Assembly (NCBI RefSeq): GCF_017876545.1
Contig: NZ_JAGIOD010000002.1
Location: forward strand, 558,001-622,000
DNA: 64,000 nt
Direction of reading: 5' to 3'
DNA from: Brachybacterium sacelli
Lineage (GTDB): Bacteria; Actinomycetota; Actinomycetes; Actinomycetales; Dermabacteraceae
Positions within the stretch are counted from its first letter, which is position 1. The number at the start of each line of letters is the position of its first letter. The notes beneath the pieces are model-generated. The model saw only the letters and a program-made list of their open reading frames with translations. It was not told the DNA's origin and searched no databases. The position numbers and the translations under genes were made by a program. This document shows positions 34,754 to 47,599 of this stretch, in pieces.

Positions 34754-35542
34754 TCAGCGCAGGAACGGCAGGGCGTGGGCGAGGACCTCGTCGGGCGGGA
34801 ACAGCGTGCCGCCGTGGTCGCGACCGGGCAGCGGCACGAACTCCGCGTCGGCCATGGTCCCCGCCGCGTGCCGCGACTCCTCGTAGCGCGGATGGTCCTC
34901 GGTGCCTGCCATCCACAGGGCCGGCACCGTGCAGGCGGCGAGGGCCTCGTCGGGGACGCCCTCGGCTGCATCCGTGGCGGTCAGCAGAGCGGAGACCGCC
35001 CGGTGGTCCGCGGCGAGGAATGCCGTGCGGGTGGCGCGGGCGCGCCGGGAGGTGACTTCCGGGCCCAGCCCCTGACCGGCGCAGAACGCCTCCATCCCCT
35101 GGTCGCGCACGGTGTCGATCACGCCGGGGAAGAACACCGAGTCCACGGCGCCCTGCTGCGGGGAGGAGGAGCCTCCGAGGCAGACCAGGCGGGTGACGCG
35201 TCCGGGATGCTCCAGCGTCGTGGTCAGCGCGATCCGCGCTCCCAGCGAGTAGCCCAGCAGCGCTGCGCGGCCGATGCCCTCGGCATCGAGCACCGCCAGC
35301 AGATCGGCGACGAAGATCTCCTGGGAGTAGGCGGCCGGATCGTGCGGGGCGCCGGAGCGACCGTGGCCGCGCAGATCGACCCGGATCACGGTGTGCTCGG
35401 CGGCCAGCGGCTCGAGATAGCCCAGCCCCCGCCAGATCGCGCGGGAGAGCACGGAGCCGTGCAGCAGCACCAGGGCGGGGCCGCTGCCGGTCACGTCGTA
35501 ACGCAGGTCGATGCCGTCGACGGGGGAGGGGATGACGGTCAC
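34754..35542 (-). CDS. Alpha/beta-fold hydrolase
   Basis: Hydrolase of 262 residues. The oxyanion HG is in VLLHGSVLS (about 25-33), the nucleophile Ser99 in GYSLGARIAL, and the catalytic His near the C-terminus in GRDHGGTLF. The RVDLRGHGRSGAP segment is typical of the lactonase/esterase group (3-oxoadipate enol-lactonase-like). The GTG was chosen because a GAGGAG site precedes it by five bases. Substrate unknown; it stands alone. Confidence 0.86.
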   Translation of the reverse strand: MTVIPSPVDGIDLRYDVTGSGPALVLLHGSVLSRAIWRGLGYLEPLAAEHTVIRVDLRGHGRSGAPHDPAAYSQEIFVADLLAVLDAEGIGRAALLGYSLGARIALTTTLEHPGRVTRLVCLGGSSSPQQGAVDSVFFPGVIDTVRDQGMEAFCAGQGLGPEVTSRRARATRTAFLAADHRAVSALLTATDAAEGVPDEALAACTVPALWMAGTEDHPRYEESRHAAGTMADAEFVPLPGRDHGGTLFPPDEVLAHALPFLR

Positions 35543-35645
35543 GGTGCTCCTCGTGGTGTTCCAGGACGCGGAAGCGACCGACGCCGGCCCGCTCCGCACG
35601 GGGCGGTCGGGCCGGCGCCGGCCGGGGCTCAGGGGAGCCGTGGAC

Positions 35646-38063
<2,418 letters not shown>

Positions 38064-39284
38064 TCAGGGGGTGGCGCCCTCCTCGACGACGTCCACTGTC
38101 CAGGGGTCCGAGAGCACGATGTGGGTCGCCCCCTCGTCGTCGACCGTCACCGCGAAGCCGTGCGCCTCGTAGCCACCCGGATCCAGCGGGGCGCGGGTGC
38201 AGGTCGACCGGGTGGTCCAGGCGGTCTCCGCGGTGCTGACGCCGTCCTCGCCGATCCACTGCAGGCCGACGGACCCGGCATTGCGCGCCCCCGCGACCAC
38301 GGTGCCGGTGGAGGGGTTCGTCAGCACGACGCCCTGCAACAGGGCACGGGTGCCGAGATCCTCGGAGGTGACGCTGACTCGGGCGTCGACGGAGACGCCG
38401 GCCTCCTCCTCCGGCACCGTCGTGGACACGCTCGTGTCCTGCCGGGACACGGCGACGCTCAGCCCGTCACCGTCCCCGACGGACGACAGCGGGGCGCGGC
38501 ACTCCAGAGGGGAGAGATCGGCCGGGACCTCTCCGTCGGTGGCGTCGGTGGCGCCGGGCACCGTCTGCAGCTTCCCGTCGACGACGTCGAGCATCACGTC
38601 CCGTGAGGAGCTCCAGCCGTCCTCGCCGCGGCCGGGTCCGTCGACCCCGCCGCCCTGCAGGGACAGCAGATACTGGCCGTCGGGCATCGGGGCGTCGTCG
38701 CAGGTGCCCAGCGTCAGCCGTGCCGTCGCCGCGGAGGGTGCCGCTCCCTCACCCGTGACCTCCACCCGTTCGCGCACCACCAGCGGCGGGGCCGGGGCGT
38801 CCTCGGTGCCCAGCTGCCTGTCGTAGCCGTCCGCCGGGGTGCCTCGGTGCGCGGGATCGGCGGGGACGACCACCCCGTCGGGCGCGAAGCCCCCGTAGTC
38901 GTAGTCCTCCGCGAGAGCGAAGGGGCCGGAGACCGTGACCGCATTGCCCTCGGCCTGCACCGTCTCGGGGGTGAAGACCCCGGGCTCCGGGGTGTAGGCG
39001 GGGGCCTCGGAGTCGCCGCCGGGCGCGCACAGCCAGGACGGGTCCACGGCCGTGGTCCCCGCCTCCGCCACCTCGGTGGGGTCCATGGAGGGCGCAGGAG
39101 CGGCCGATGTGGGCTCCTCGCCGCGAGGCGCACCGTCGCAGGCGGCGATGGTCAGCACCAGGACGCAGGCGGCGAGGGGGCGCGCGAGACGGTCCGGTCC
39201 GGCCACGGCGCGGGCGGCGGCACCGCGTTCTCCGCCGGACGAGCGGCGACGTCCTGCGCGCACGCCGATGCTGCCGATCCGCAT
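38064..39284 (-). CDS. Putative lipoprotein, unknown function
   Basis: A 406-residue protein that I do not recognise. The start has a long Arg-rich tail before a hydrophobic stretch LAACVLVLTIAAC, so the lipidated Cys is probably near residue 49; a shorter start may be used. Downstream are Pro/Ala-rich residues and then an acidic beta-rich domain with four or more cysteines (WLCAPGG, LGTCDDAP, LECRAP, RSTCTRAP) that could form disulfides. The protein is probably attached to the outer face of the membrane. No neighbouring gene indicates a role. Confidence 0.65.
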   Translation of the reverse strand: MRIGSIGVRAGRRRSSGGERGAAARAVAGPDRLARPLAACVLVLTIAACDGAPRGEEPTSAAPAPSMDPTEVAEAGTTAVDPSWLCAPGGDSEAPAYTPEPGVFTPETVQAEGNAVTVSGPFALAEDYDYGGFAPDGVVVPADPAHRGTPADGYDRQLGTEDAPAPPLVVRERVEVTGEGAAPSAATARLTLGTCDDAPMPDGQYLLSLQGGGVDGPGRGEDGWSSSRDVMLDVVDGKLQTVPGATDATDGEVPADLSPLECRAPLSSVGDGDGLSVAVSRQDTSVSTTVPEEEAGVSVDARVSVTSEDLGTRALLQGVVLTNPSTGTVVAGARNAGSVGLQWIGEDGVSTAETAWTTRSTCTRAPLDPGGYEAHGFAVTVDDEGATHIVLSDPWTVDVVEEGATP

Positions 39285-39361
39285 GCGATCCCTCCCCGGT
39301 CGTCTCGGTCCCGGGTCGTTCCGGGGCCTCCCCTGAGGCAGGAACGTACCCGAGGGCCCGC

Positions 39362-40192
39362 TCAGAGCACCAGAAGGGTGAGGGCCATGATCGCCATGCC
39401 CGCGATGAGAGAGTAGATCACCGTGTGGTGCTCACCGGTCTCCTCCGCCGCCGGCAGCAGCTCGTCGAGGGAGACGAACACCATCACTCCGGCCACTCCC
39501 GCCAGGATCGCGCCCATCGCCCCGCCCTCGAGCAGCGGAGCCAGCAGCAGGAACCCGATCACCGCCCCGACCGGCTCGGCGAGCCCCGTCATGGTCGCGA
39601 GCCAGAACGCCTTGGCCCGCGAGCCGGTCGCGCGGCGGACGGGCACCGCGACCGCGAGCCCCTCGGGGATGTTGTGCACCGCGATCGCCGCCACCACGGG
39701 GACCGCGATCTCGGGGGCCTGCAGTGCGGCCACGAAGGTCGCGAAGCCCTCGGGCACGTTGTGCAGGGCCAGCGCCGCTGCGGTCACCGTCCCGGTGCGC
39801 AGCAGACGCGCCCGCAGGGCCCGGTCCGCGGCCTGCTCGGCCGCGTCCCGCACCTCGGCGTGGCCCACGCTGCCGGTCATGCGTCCGGCGAACTCGTGCG
39901 GGCTGACGGACTCGGGCACCAGGCGGTCCAGCACGGCGATCAGCGCGATGCCGACGAAGAAGGAGATGACGGCCAGAGTCGTGCCCCGGGTGGTGACGGT
40001 GTCGCCGCCGGAGAGGATGTGCGCACCCTCCGGCATCAGCTCGACGAAGGAGACGTAGAGCATCACCCCGGCCGAGAGGCCGAGACCGCCTCCGAGCACC
40101 TTGGGGTTCGTCCCCCGGCCGAGGACGCCGAGGGCGGCACCGATGCTGGTGGCAGCACCGGCGAGGAGAGTGAGGAGGAAGGCGACGAGCAC
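39362..40192 (-). CDS. ZIP family metal transporter
   Basis: Membrane transporter of 276 residues from a GTG start, with about eight helices, that likely takes up zinc or another divalent metal. Metal-site motifs are ALHNVPEGFATF and AVHNIPEGLAVAVP in two adjacent helices, and SFVELMPEGA in an earlier one. The middle loop SVSPHEFAGRMTGSVGHAEV carries two His residues. A longer frame reaches past 40290 but would overlap the divergent hisD start and lacks membrane character, so the GTG at the first helix is preferred. Confidence 0.86.
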   Translation of the reverse strand: MLVAFLLTLLAGAATSIGAALGVLGRGTNPKVLGGGLGLSAGVMLYVSFVELMPEGAHILSGGDTVTTRGTTLAVISFFVGIALIAVLDRLVPESVSPHEFAGRMTGSVGHAEVRDAAEQAADRALRARLLRTGTVTAAALALHNVPEGFATFVAALQAPEIAVPVVAAIAVHNIPEGLAVAVPVRRATGSRAKAFWLATMTGLAEPVGAVIGFLLLAPLLEGGAMGAILAGVAGVMVFVSLDELLPAAEETGEHHTVIYSLIAGMAIMALTLLVL

Positions 40193-40295
40193 GGGGACGA
40201 CCCTAGCCGTCGAGGCGCGGCCATCCGGGACAGAGGTCCTTTCGCGAAGTGGGCACGGCGCGCCGCGCGGAGGAGGGCGCTCGTAGACTGTCCCC

Positions 40296-41630
40296 ATGCC
40301 CGAACCCGCCTCTTACCTCGCCGTCACCGACCTGCGCTCGCGGACGCTGACCGCTGCCGAGCTCACGGCCGCTCTGCCCCGGCCGGAGCTCGACGTCGAG
40401 GCCGCAGCCGTCGCCGTGCGCCCCGTGGTCGAGGACGTCGCGGCCCGCGGCGCCGACGCCGTGCTGGACGCCTCCGAGCGCTTCGACGGGGTACGGCCCG
40501 AGCATCTGCGGGTCCCGCAGGCCGAGCTGCAGCGCGCGCTCGAGGAGCTCGACCCCGCGATCCGTGCGGCGCTCGAGGAGTCCGCGGACCGGGTGCGCCG
40601 GGTCGACGCGGCCCAAGGACGCCCGACGGAGAGCGTCGAGGTCGTGCCGGGTGGGACGGTGTCCCAGCGCTGGGTGCCGGTGCGCCGGGTGGGCCTGTAC
40701 GTGCCGGGCGGGCGCGCGGTGCTGCCCAGCTCCGTGGTGATGAACGTGGTGCCCGCCCAGGTCGCGGGCGTCGAGCAGATCGTGCTCGCCTCCCCGCCGC
40801 AGAAGGAGTTCGGCGGCCTGCCTCACCCCACCATCCTGGCCGCCTGTGCCCTGCTCGGGGTCACCGAGGTGATCGCCGCCGGCGGCGCCCAGGCCATCGC
40901 CCTGCTCGCCCACGGTGCCGACGATCTCGGAGCGGGGGTCCCGCTGGAACCGGTCGACCTGATCACGGGGCCGGGCAACGTGTACGTCGTCGCCGCCAAG
41001 CGCCTGGTGCGCGGACGGGTCGGGATCGACGCCGAGGCAGGCCCCACCGAGATCGCGATCCTCGCCGACGCCACCGCGGATCCCGCCTACGTGGCCGCGG
41101 ACCTCATCTCGCAGGCCGAGCACGATCCGCTCGCCGCGAGCGTGCTGGTCACCGACGACGACCAGCTGCCCGCCGCGGTCGAGGCGGAGCTCGCGACGCA
41201 GGTGCCCAGGGCGTTGCACCACGAGCGCATCGCGGAGGCCCTGCGTGGTGAGCAGAGCGGTGTCGTCCTCGTGGACGACCTCGACCAGGGGCTCGCCGTG
41301 GTCGACGCCTACGGGGCGGAGCACCTCGAGATCCAGACCGCCGACGCCGCGGCGGTGGCCGCTCGGGTGACGAACGCGGGCGCGGTGTTCGTCGGTCCCC
41401 ACAGCCCCGTGAGCCTGGGTGACTACGCCGCCGGCTCCAACCACGTGCTGCCCACGGGCGGGAGCTCGCGCTTCAACGGCGGTCTCGGCGTGCAGACCTT
41501 CCTGCGCGGCATCCACGTCGTCCAGTACGACCGCGACGCCCTCGCCACGGCGCGCGACGCCGCCACCGCCCTGGCCGATGCGGAGGGCCTGCCCGCCCAC
41601 GGCACGGCGATCGACATCCGCTTCGACTGA
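40296..41630 (+). CDS. hisD: Histidinol dehydrogenase
   Basis: Catalyses the last two steps of histidine synthesis, histidinol to histidine, using NAD and zinc. The 444-residue protein shows [47 protein letters not shown] (zinc/catalytic His area) and the C-terminal [15 protein letters not shown]. It is separated from hisC by a minus-strand gene and a long hairpin, so it is transcribed apart from the rest of the his genes. Its start is divergent from the ZIP gene. Confidence 0.96.
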   Translation: MPEPASYLAVTDLRSRTLTAAELTAALPRPELDVEAAAVAVRPVVEDVAARGADAVLDASERFDGVRPEHLRVPQAELQRALEELDPAIRAALEESADRVRRVDAAQGRPTESVEVVPGGTVSQRWVPVRRVGLYVPGGRAVLPSSVVMNVVPAQVAGVEQIVLASPPQKEFGGLPHPTILAACALLGVTEVIAAGGAQAIALLAHGADDLGAGVPLEPVDLITGPGNVYVVAAKRLVRGRVGIDAEAGPTEIAILADATADPAYVAADLISQAEHDPLAASVLVTDDDQLPAAVEAELATQVPRALHHERIAEALRGEQSGVVLVDDLDQGLAVVDAYGAEHLEIQTADAAAVAARVTNAGAVFVGPHSPVSLGDYAAGSNHVLPTGGSSRFNGGLGVQTFLRGIHVVQYDRDALATARDAATALADAEGLPAHGTAIDIRFD

Positions 41631-41676
41631 GCACGCCCGTCGCCCCGGCGCTCGCTGCTGCGTCGCGTGGTCGACG

Positions 41677-41734
41677 ACTGGCGCTATGGCATGCGCTCTG
41701 GCGATATGACCAGAGCGCATGCCATAGCGCCAGT
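41677..41734. terminator. 25-bp perfect stem-loop between convergent hisD and DUF3054 genes
   Basis: Two perfectly complementary 25-base arms (41677-41701 and 41710-41734) flank an 8-base loop. It lies 46 bases after the hisD stop and 13 bases from the convergent DUF3054 stop, so it probably ends both transcripts. No U-tract is present. The length is unusual for a simple terminator. Confidence 0.85.
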
Positions 41735-41747
41735 TACGGACCTGCGC

Positions 41748-42275
41748 TCAGCGGGAGGCGTCGCGCTCTGACGACGGGATGTCGGCCTCGGTCGGATCGC
41801 CTGCCTCGGTCTCGCTCGATGCGATCTCGTGCGACTCGTCCCCGTCGATCCCCGCCGCCTTCGCCCCGGCCTGGTCCACCTCGGCCGCCTCCGCACCGGT
41901 GACGACCTTCGGTCGCCTCCGCTCACCGCGGGTGAGGAACAGGGCGACCGCGCGCCAGCCGAGCATGCCGACGGCGGTGATGATCGCGGTGGTGATGATG
42001 AACGACACCTCAGTGCCGGCGGCGAAGAGCGTGCGGATCGCCATGGTGGCCGCCAGCGTGATCGCCCACACGAACAGGCCGTGCGGCCAGATCCGGAAGG
42101 GCGCGTTCCACGCCCGGATCGCGAGATGGCCCAGCAGCACGCCGAGGGCGAACGGCCACCCGACCAGGACGATGTTCTCCGAGGTCAGCGGCGTGCCATG
42201 CTGCAGGAAGCCGATCGTGACGAAGAGGATGACGACCAACAGGTCGCCGACCAGGGCACCCAGGGAACGGAACAT
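41748..42275 (-). CDS. DUF3054 family membrane protein
   Basis: A 175-residue protein with four predicted helices (about 5-24, 38-52, 65-85, 90-110). The segment NAPFRIWPHGLFVWAITLAATMAIRTLF is characteristic of DUF3054. The C-terminal 60 residues are acidic and unstructured. The role is unknown. It sits on the opposite strand between hisD and hisC. Confidence 0.83.
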   Translation of the reverse strand: MFRSLGALVGDLLVVILFVTIGFLQHGTPLTSENIVLVGWPFALGVLLGHLAIRAWNAPFRIWPHGLFVWAITLAATMAIRTLFAAGTEVSFIITTAIITAVGMLGWRAVALFLTRGERRRPKVVTGAEAAEVDQAGAKAAGIDGDESHEIASSETEAGDPTEADIPSSERDASR

Positions 42276-42426
42276 CGCCCTAGGCTACGTCCGGCAACCG
42301 GTGCACGCTCCCAGCCGCCGCCGAGCCTGTGAAGGGTGCCACGTTCGCGACGGGGCGAGGAGTCCGGCCGGTCTGGACGGTGGGCGCGCGGATCCTCGGG
42401 GCCGAGCCCGAACTACCATGGGGGCC

Positions 42427-43560
42427 ATGCCTGAGACCTCTGCTCCGACCACGGCCCCTGTCGCGCTGCCCGTGCCGCGCGACGGCATCGTGGGCGCCGC
42501 TCCCTATGGCGCCCCGCAGCTCCAGGTCGAGCATGCGCTCAACGTCAACGAGAACCCCTACGGGCCCTCTGCGGAACTGGCCGCGGCGATCGGCAGCGCC
42601 GCCGCCGAGGCGGCCGCCGGCCTGAACCGCTATCCGGACCGCGAGGTGCTCGCACTGCGCGCCGACCTCGGCGACTATCTCGCCGCCGAGTCCGGCGTCC
42701 CCGCTCCTGCCCCCGAGGCGGTGTGGGCCGCCAACGGGTCCAACGAGGTCATGCACCAGCTGCTGCTGGCCTACGGAGGGCCCGGACGCACCGCGCTGGG
42801 GTTCGCCCCCCACTACTCCATGTACCCCGAGTACGCGCGCGACACCTACACCGGGTGGGAGATCGCCGCACGGGGCCCGGCCCCCGAGTTCACGCTGACC
42901 GCGCAGGCCGTCACCGAGGCGATCGCCGCGCACCGGCCGAACATCGTGGTGCTGACCAGCCCGAACAACCCCACCGGCACCGCGCTCACGCTCGACGTGG
43001 TCGAGGCCGCTGCGAGCGCCCTGGCCGGGACCGGTGGCCTGCTCGTGGTCGACGAGGCCTACGGCGAGTTCCGCCGCGACGGCGTGCCCAGCGCGCTGAC
43101 CCTCCTGGAGACCCACCCGAATCTCGTGGTCACCCGCACCATGTCCAAGGCCTTCGCCCTCGCCGGGGCGCGCCTGGGATATCTGGTGGCCCACCCTGCG
43201 ATCGTCGACACCGTGCGGGTGGTGCGCCTGCCGTACCACCTCTCGGCCGTCACCCAGGCCGTCGCCCGCACCGCTCTCGCCCACCGGGAGGAGCTGCTGG
43301 GGAAGGTCGCGCTGCTGCGGACCGAGCGCGACGCCCTGGCCGAGCACCTGGCCGGGCGCGGCCACGCCGTCGCGCCGTCCGACGCGAACTTCATCCTGTT
43401 CCGCACGTTCGCGGACCGTGACGCCGTGTTCGAGGATCTCCTCGAGCGCAGCGTGCTCGTCCGGGCCGTCGGCCCGGACGGATGGCTCCGCGTGTCCGTC
43501 GGCACGCCCGAGAACAACGCCGCATTCCGCTCCGCCCTCGAGGAGGCCGACCCCCGATGA
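42427..43560 (+). CDS. hisC: Histidinol-phosphate aminotransferase
   Basis: PLP enzyme of 377 residues that converts imidazole acetol phosphate and glutamate to histidinol phosphate. The PLP-binding Lys241 lies in [16 protein letters not shown]; the start [11 protein letters not shown] and [11 protein letters not shown] are further class I/HisC signs. It opens the run hisC-hisB-unknown-hisH-small protein, in which consecutive genes overlap by four bases. Confidence 0.95.
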   Translation: MPETSAPTTAPVALPVPRDGIVGAAPYGAPQLQVEHALNVNENPYGPSAELAAAIGSAAAEAAAGLNRYPDREVLALRADLGDYLAAESGVPAPAPEAVWAANGSNEVMHQLLLAYGGPGRTALGFAPHYSMYPEYARDTYTGWEIAARGPAPEFTLTAQAVTEAIAAHRPNIVVLTSPNNPTGTALTLDVVEAAASALAGTGGLLVVDEAYGEFRRDGVPSALTLLETHPNLVVTRTMSKAFALAGARLGYLVAHPAIVDTVRVVRLPYHLSAVTQAVARTALAHREELLGKVALLRTERDALAEHLAGRGHAVAPSDANFILFRTFADRDAVFEDLLERSVLVRAVGPDGWLRVSVGTPENNAAFRSALEEADPR

Positions 43561-44192
43561 CCGCTGCCGATCCCACCGCCGTCCCCGTGCGACCGTCGCG
43601 TCGGGCGAGCATCGCCCGCACCACCCGTGAGTCCTCCGTCGAGGTCACCGTCGATGTCGACGGCACCGGCCAGGTGGACGTCTCGACCTCCGTGCCGTTC
43701 TTCGACCACATGCTCACGGCCCTGGGGACCCACGCCCGCTTCGACCTGACCGTGAGGGCGAGTGGTGACACCGAGATCGACGCCCACCACACCGTCGAGG
43801 ACACCGCGATCGTGCTCGGCCAGGCGCTGCGGGAGGCGCTCGGCGACAAGAAGGGCATCGCTCGCTTCGGCGACGCCCTAGTGCCGCTGGACGAGTCGCT
43901 GGCCCAGGCCGTCGTGGACCTCTCCGGGCGCCCCTACTGCGTGCACACCGGTGAGAGCGAGGCGCAGGCCCTGCACCTCATCGGCGGTCACTTCACCGGC
44001 TCGCTGACCCGTCACGTCTTCGAGTCCCTCGCCCACCATGCCGCGATCTGCCTGCACATCCGGCTGATCGACGGGCGCGATCCCCACCACGTCGTCGAGG
44101 CCCAGTTCAAGGCGCTCGCCCGCGCGCTGCGCGCCGCCTGCGCCTACGACGACCGGGTGCTGGACGTGCCCTCCACGAAGGGAGCGCTGTGA
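43557..44192 (+). CDS. hisB: Imidazoleglycerol-phosphate dehydratase
   Basis: Manganese enzyme of 211 residues that dehydrates imidazole glycerol phosphate to the acetol phosphate used by HisC. Metal and active-site signatures include [33 protein letters not shown] and [16 protein letters not shown]. Its start overlaps hisC by ATGA; it is the monofunctional form without the phosphatase domain. Confidence 0.96.
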   Translation: MTAADPTAVPVRPSRRASIARTTRESSVEVTVDVDGTGQVDVSTSVPFFDHMLTALGTHARFDLTVRASGDTEIDAHHTVEDTAIVLGQALREALGDKKGIARFGDALVPLDESLAQAVVDLSGRPYCVHTGESEAQALHLIGGHFTGSLTRHVFESLAHHAAICLHIRLIDGRDPHHVVEAQFKALARALRAACAYDDRVLDVPSTKGAL

Positions 44193-44824
44193 GCACCTCC
44201 GACCCCCGTGACCCGCACCGGGATCCCCCCGAGGGACCCGACGACGGGCAGGATCCCGGCCGGCCCGCCGACGACATCGACGCCGAGTTCGCCCGCCTCA
44301 CCGAGGGGCTGTCCCTCGACGACGCCCCGTTGACCGTCGAGGACGTGCTCACCGACGGGACCGAGGACGAGCAGGAGCCCACCATCGCCGTGGTCGCGAC
44401 CTCCGTCGCCTCGGCCACGGCGCTCGCCGGCGCGATCCGCCTGGGCCGGGAGGCCCGCACCGACGGGATCGACATCCCCACCGGCAGCCGCACCCTCGAC
44501 ACCCGCACCGGCGCGATCGCCGTCGGCGCGCTGACCGAGACGGCTGCCCACGATCTCGCGGCCATCGCCTCGGCCGCTCTGCAGCGCAACGGCATCGTGC
44601 TGTTCTGGCGCCGCGGCGACCGCATGACCGCCTCCCGCTATCGCAACGGTCAGCGCGGAGAGGACATCTCGCCCGCGATCGTGCTCGGCGCGGTCGACGA
44701 CCTGGTCGAGGAGCTGCTGCTCGGCGCGACGGACCTGGGGGAGCTCGACGAGGGCATCGACCCCTCGACGATCACGCGTGCCGAGGCGCTGTCTTGGATC
44801 GCCGGGAAGGGGAAGAACAAGTGA
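44189..44824 (+). CDS. Hypothetical protein inside the his operon
   Basis: A 211-residue protein that I cannot name. It starts at GTG overlapping the hisB stop and its own stop overlaps the hisH GTG, so it is translationally coupled on both sides. The N-terminal 60 residues are acidic and Pro/Asp-rich. The rest is an alpha/beta domain with [46 protein letters not shown] and a C-terminal basic AGKGKNK. No cysteines or metal sites stand out. From its place it may serve histidine synthesis, but that is only inference. Confidence 0.72.
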   Translation: MSTSDPRDPHRDPPEGPDDGQDPGRPADDIDAEFARLTEGLSLDDAPLTVEDVLTDGTEDEQEPTIAVVATSVASATALAGAIRLGREARTDGIDIPTGSRTLDTRTGAIAVGALTETAAHDLAAIASAALQRNGIVLFWRRGDRMTASRYRNGQRGEDISPAIVLGAVDDLVEELLLGATDLGELDEGIDPSTITRAEALSWIAGKGKNK

Positions 44825-45522
44825 GCGCGGAGGCCACCGCCCCGCGCGTCGTCGTCCTGGACCACGGATCAGGCAACGTCCGCTCCGTGGTGCGCGCCCT
44901 CGAGGCCGCCGGGGCCGAGGTCGAACTCACCGCGGACCGGAAGTCGGCGCTGGCCGCCGACGGTCTCGTGGTCCCCGGCGTCGGGGCGTTCGCTTCCACC
45001 TGCGAACAGGTCCTCGCCGTCGGCGGGGACCGCCTCATCGAGCGCCGCCTGGCCGGCGGGCTGCCCGTTCTCGGGATCTGCGTCGGCCTGCAGATCCTGT
45101 TCGACGCGGGCACCGAGCACGGCGTGCGCAGCGCGGGACTGGGCCAGTGGCCCGGCGAGATCACCCGGCTCGAGGCGTCCGTCGTGCCCCACATGGGCTG
45201 GAACACCGTCGAGGCGCCGACGGAGACACGGCTGTTCGCGGGCATCGAGGAGGAGCGCTTCTACTTCGTCCACTCCTACGCCGCCCGCACCTGGGAGATG
45301 GAGCCGATCGGCTCCCTGCCCGCGCCGCTGGTGACCTGGGCCGAGCACGACGGCGACCGCTTCATCGCGGCCGTCGAGAACGCCGCGCTGACCGCGACCC
45401 AGTTCCACCCCGAGAAGTCCGGTGAGGCCGGGGCGGCGCTGCTGTCCAACTGGCTGCGCACCCTCCCGCGCCGCGGCACCGCGGCGGGAGCGGCGGAGGG
45501 CCTCGAGGAGCCGGTGCGATGA
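44821..45522 (+). CDS. hisH: Imidazole glycerol phosphate synthase glutaminase subunit
   Basis: Type 1 glutamine amidotransferase of 233 residues supplying ammonia to HisF. The nucleophile Cys87 is in [11 protein letters not shown] and the catalytic His196/Glu198 are in QFHPEKSG; the oxyanion region is [12 protein letters not shown] start overlaps the preceding stop (GTGA). hisF is not in the window. Confidence 0.95.
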   Translation: MSAEATAPRVVVLDHGSGNVRSVVRALEAAGAEVELTADRKSALAADGLVVPGVGAFASTCEQVLAVGGDRLIERRLAGGLPVLGICVGLQILFDAGTEHGVRSAGLGQWPGEITRLEASVVPHMGWNTVEAPTETRLFAGIEEERFYFVHSYAARTWEMEPIGSLPAPLVTWAEHDGDRFIAAVENAALTATQFHPEKSGEAGAALLSNWLRTLPRRGTAAGAAEGLEEPVR

Positions 45523-45677
45523 TCTACGCCTTCCTCCTGCTGTTCGCCGGCGGCATGGTCCTCGGCGGCGCCTGGTCCTTCTACCGCTCCCGGAAGCCCT
45601 GGTGGGCGGTCGCGGGCATGGCCCTGGCCGGTCTCGCCTGCGTGGCCGTGTCGATCTGGAGGCTCCAGAGCGGCTGA
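45519..45677 (+). CDS. Small membrane protein (52 aa) between hisH and priA
   Basis: This short gene starts at an ATG overlapping the hisH stop by ATGA. The 52-residue product has two hydrophobic segments, [16 protein letters not shown] and [20 protein letters not shown], separated by a basic turn (YRSRKP), so both ends should face outside by the positive-inside rule. The coupling and clean codon use support a real gene. Function unknown. Confidence 0.7.
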   Translation: MIYAFLLLFAGGMVLGGAWSFYRSRKPWWAVAGMALAGLACVAVSIWRLQSG

Positions 45678-45857
45678 CCTCGTCGGCCCTGCGCCGCCCC
45701 CCGGCAGCGCGCATGACCGTCCCACCGGCCGCCTACAGGCCCGGCCATCGGCCGCCGCATCGATCCCTCCCGAGCCTCGTCCCACCGAACCCGCCCGACT
45801 CCTCGATCCCCCTTGCGGGCATCGACCCCGTTCCACCCCGCCGCCAGGAGGCACCCC

Positions 45858-46592
45858 ATGACCGCTCCCGTGCTCGAGCTGCTCCCCGCCGTCGACGTGC
45901 AGTCCGGCCAGGCCGTCCGCCTGGTGCAGGGTGAGGCGGGCTCCGAGACCGCCTACGGCGCACCTCTGGACGCCGCCGTCACCTTCCAGGAGGGCGGGGC
46001 GAACTGGCTCCACCTCGTCGACCTCGACGCGGCCTTCGGACGCGGATCCAATGCCGGCCTGCTGGCCGAGGTCGTCGCCGCCGTCGACATGAACGTCGAG
46101 CTCTCCGGCGGCATCCGCGACGACGAGTCCCTCACGGCCGCACTGGCCACCGGGTGCCGTCGGGTCAACCTCGGCACCGCTGCGCTGGAGAACCCCGAGT
46201 GGACCGCGGAGATCATCGCCGAGCACGGAGACCGGATCGCCGTCGGCCTCGACGTGCGCGGATCCACCCTGGCCGCCCGAGGCTGGACCCGCGAGGGCGG
46301 CGACCTCTGGGAGACCCTGGAGCGCCTCGACGAGGCCGGCTGCCAGCGCTACGTGGTCACCGACGTCACCAAGGACGGCACGCTGCGCGGCCCCAACGTC
46401 GACCTGCTGCGCGAAGTGTGCTCGCGCACCGACGCCGCGGTCGTCGCCTCCGGCGGCATCTCCTCGCTCGAGGATCTGCGCGCCCTGCGCGAGCTGGTTC
46501 CCGAAGGCGTCGAGGGTGCGATAGTCGGCAAGGCCCTGTACGCCCGGGCCTTCACGATGGGCGAGGCGTTGGACGTCGCGGGGCGGCCGTGA
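45858..46592 (+). CDS. priA: Bifunctional phosphoribosyl isomerase PriA (HisA/TrpF)
   Basis: TIM-barrel isomerase of 244 residues for the Amadori rearrangement of ProFAR in histidine synthesis; in actinobacteria it also serves tryptophan synthesis as TrpF. Asp13 ([10 protein letters not shown]) and Asp132 (VGLDVRG) fit the catalytic aspartates by position. The [14 protein letters not shown] loop and the ELSGGIR phosphate loop are PriA-like. A ribosome site AGGAGG precedes the ATG; about 180 bases without overlap separate it from the small membrane gene. Confidence 0.92.
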   Translation: MTAPVLELLPAVDVQSGQAVRLVQGEAGSETAYGAPLDAAVTFQEGGANWLHLVDLDAAFGRGSNAGLLAEVVAAVDMNVELSGGIRDDESLTAALATGCRRVNLGTAALENPEWTAEIIAEHGDRIAVGLDVRGSTLAARGWTREGGDLWETLERLDEAGCQRYVVTDVTKDGTLRGPNVDLLREVCSRTDAAVVASGGISSLEDLRALRELVPEGVEGAIVGKALYARAFTMGEALDVAGRP

Positions 46593-47599
46593 CCGAGGGG
46601 CCTGGGCGCCCGCAGGACGCCGAGGGGGCCGGCGGGGTGACCGGGGCCGAGGCGGAAGGCAGGGCCGGTGGAGTCAGCGGAGAGACCGGGGCCGACCTCG
46701 CAAGCGGGGCCGACGCAGCGGGCAGCGCCGACGCAGCGGGCAGCGCCGACGCAGCGGGCAGCGCCGACGAGATGCACCGGCCAGAGGGCACTGACCGCTC
46801 CGCGCGCGTCGAGCAGGCGCATCGCGCGCTGCCCGCCCACTTCCGCGAGAAGTCCCCGCTGACCGACACCGCCGGCGTGCCCTGGGCAGGGCGGGACTAC
46901 ACCGTCAGTCCCTTCCCGGGCGATGACGGTTCCGCGCCACCCGAGCTGGCTCGGGCGCTGAGCGCTCACCGCGGTGGCGAGGACCCGCACCGTCAGGCCC
47001 TGGTGGCGGCCCTCGCCGCCGGCCGGGTGCTGGTGCCGATCATGGCGGTCGCCACCGGGACCGACACCACGGCGCACGGGGTGACCGGCGACAACGGGGC
47101 CGACATGGCGATGGTCTCGATCACCGCGCCAGACGGGTCGACGGTGCTGCCGATCTTCACCTCCGTCGCGCAGCTGGCAGCGTGGCGCACCGACGCCCGT
47201 CCGGTGCCCGTGGTGGCGCCCCAGGCGGCGCAGGCGGCCGTGCAGGAAGCGTGCACCGCTCTGCTGGTCGACGCCGCGACCGCAGAGGACGAGGGTGGCC
47301 CGATCCTGCTGCCCCGCTCGGTGCTGTGGGCGCTGGCGCAGGGGCGGGAGTGGATCCCGCCCCATCTCGACCTCGAGCTCGTCGGGGTGCTGAGCCGCCT
47401 GGCCGAAGCGACGGACCAGGTGGCGGAGCTCGCCGCCCGGGCGGGGGAGCGCAGCGAGATCGACCTCCACCTGCGGCTGGCCCCGGGACTCACCAAGGGC
47501 CAGGTCCGCGCGGTGGTCGACGAGGTCTCCGCGCGCCTCGGCGCCGAACCGCTGGTCGCCGAACGCATCAGCTCGCTGCGACTCGTCCTGGGGTCCTGA
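46589..47599 (+). CDS. SseB family protein with repeat-rich N-terminus
   Basis: A 336-residue protein starting at a GTG that overlaps the priA stop. The first 70 residues are low complexity, with three repeats of DAAGSA encoded by an 18-bp tandem repeat (46709-46762). The SseB domain follows (about 95-220): [20 protein letters not shown], then [15 protein letters not shown], which is the domain's core. A further C-terminal domain contains [18 protein letters not shown] and an alpha/beta end. The biological role of SseB-domain proteins in actinobacteria is not defined. Confidence 0.8.
   Translation: MTEGPGRPQDAEGAGGVTGAEAEGRAGGVSGETGADLASGADAAGSADAAGSADAAGSADEMHRPEGTDRSARVEQAHRALPAHFREKSPLTDTAGVPWAGRDYTVSPFPGDDGSAPPELARALSAHRGGEDPHRQALVAALAAGRVLVPIMAVATGTDTTAHGVTGDNGADMAMVSITAPDGSTVLPIFTSVAQLAAWRTDARPVPVVAPQAAQAAVQEACTALLVDAATAEDEGGPILLPRSVLWALAQGREWIPPHLDLELVGVLSRLAEATDQVAELAARAGERSEIDLHLRLAPGLTKGQVRAVVDEVSARLGAEPLVAERISSLRLVLGS
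46709..46762 (+). repeat. Three tandem 18-bp units in the SseB gene
   Basis: The unit GCCGACGCAGCGGGCAGC occurs three times without mismatch, in frame, encoding the DAAGSA-type repeat in the disordered N-terminal part of the SseB protein. Copy changes would keep the frame. Confidence 0.93.

Noticed and set aside
40193..40297. N-terminal extension of the ZIP transporter starting at ATG 40297
   Set aside because: It would overlap the hisD start on the other strand and encodes an Arg/Pro-rich stretch with no membrane character before the first helix.
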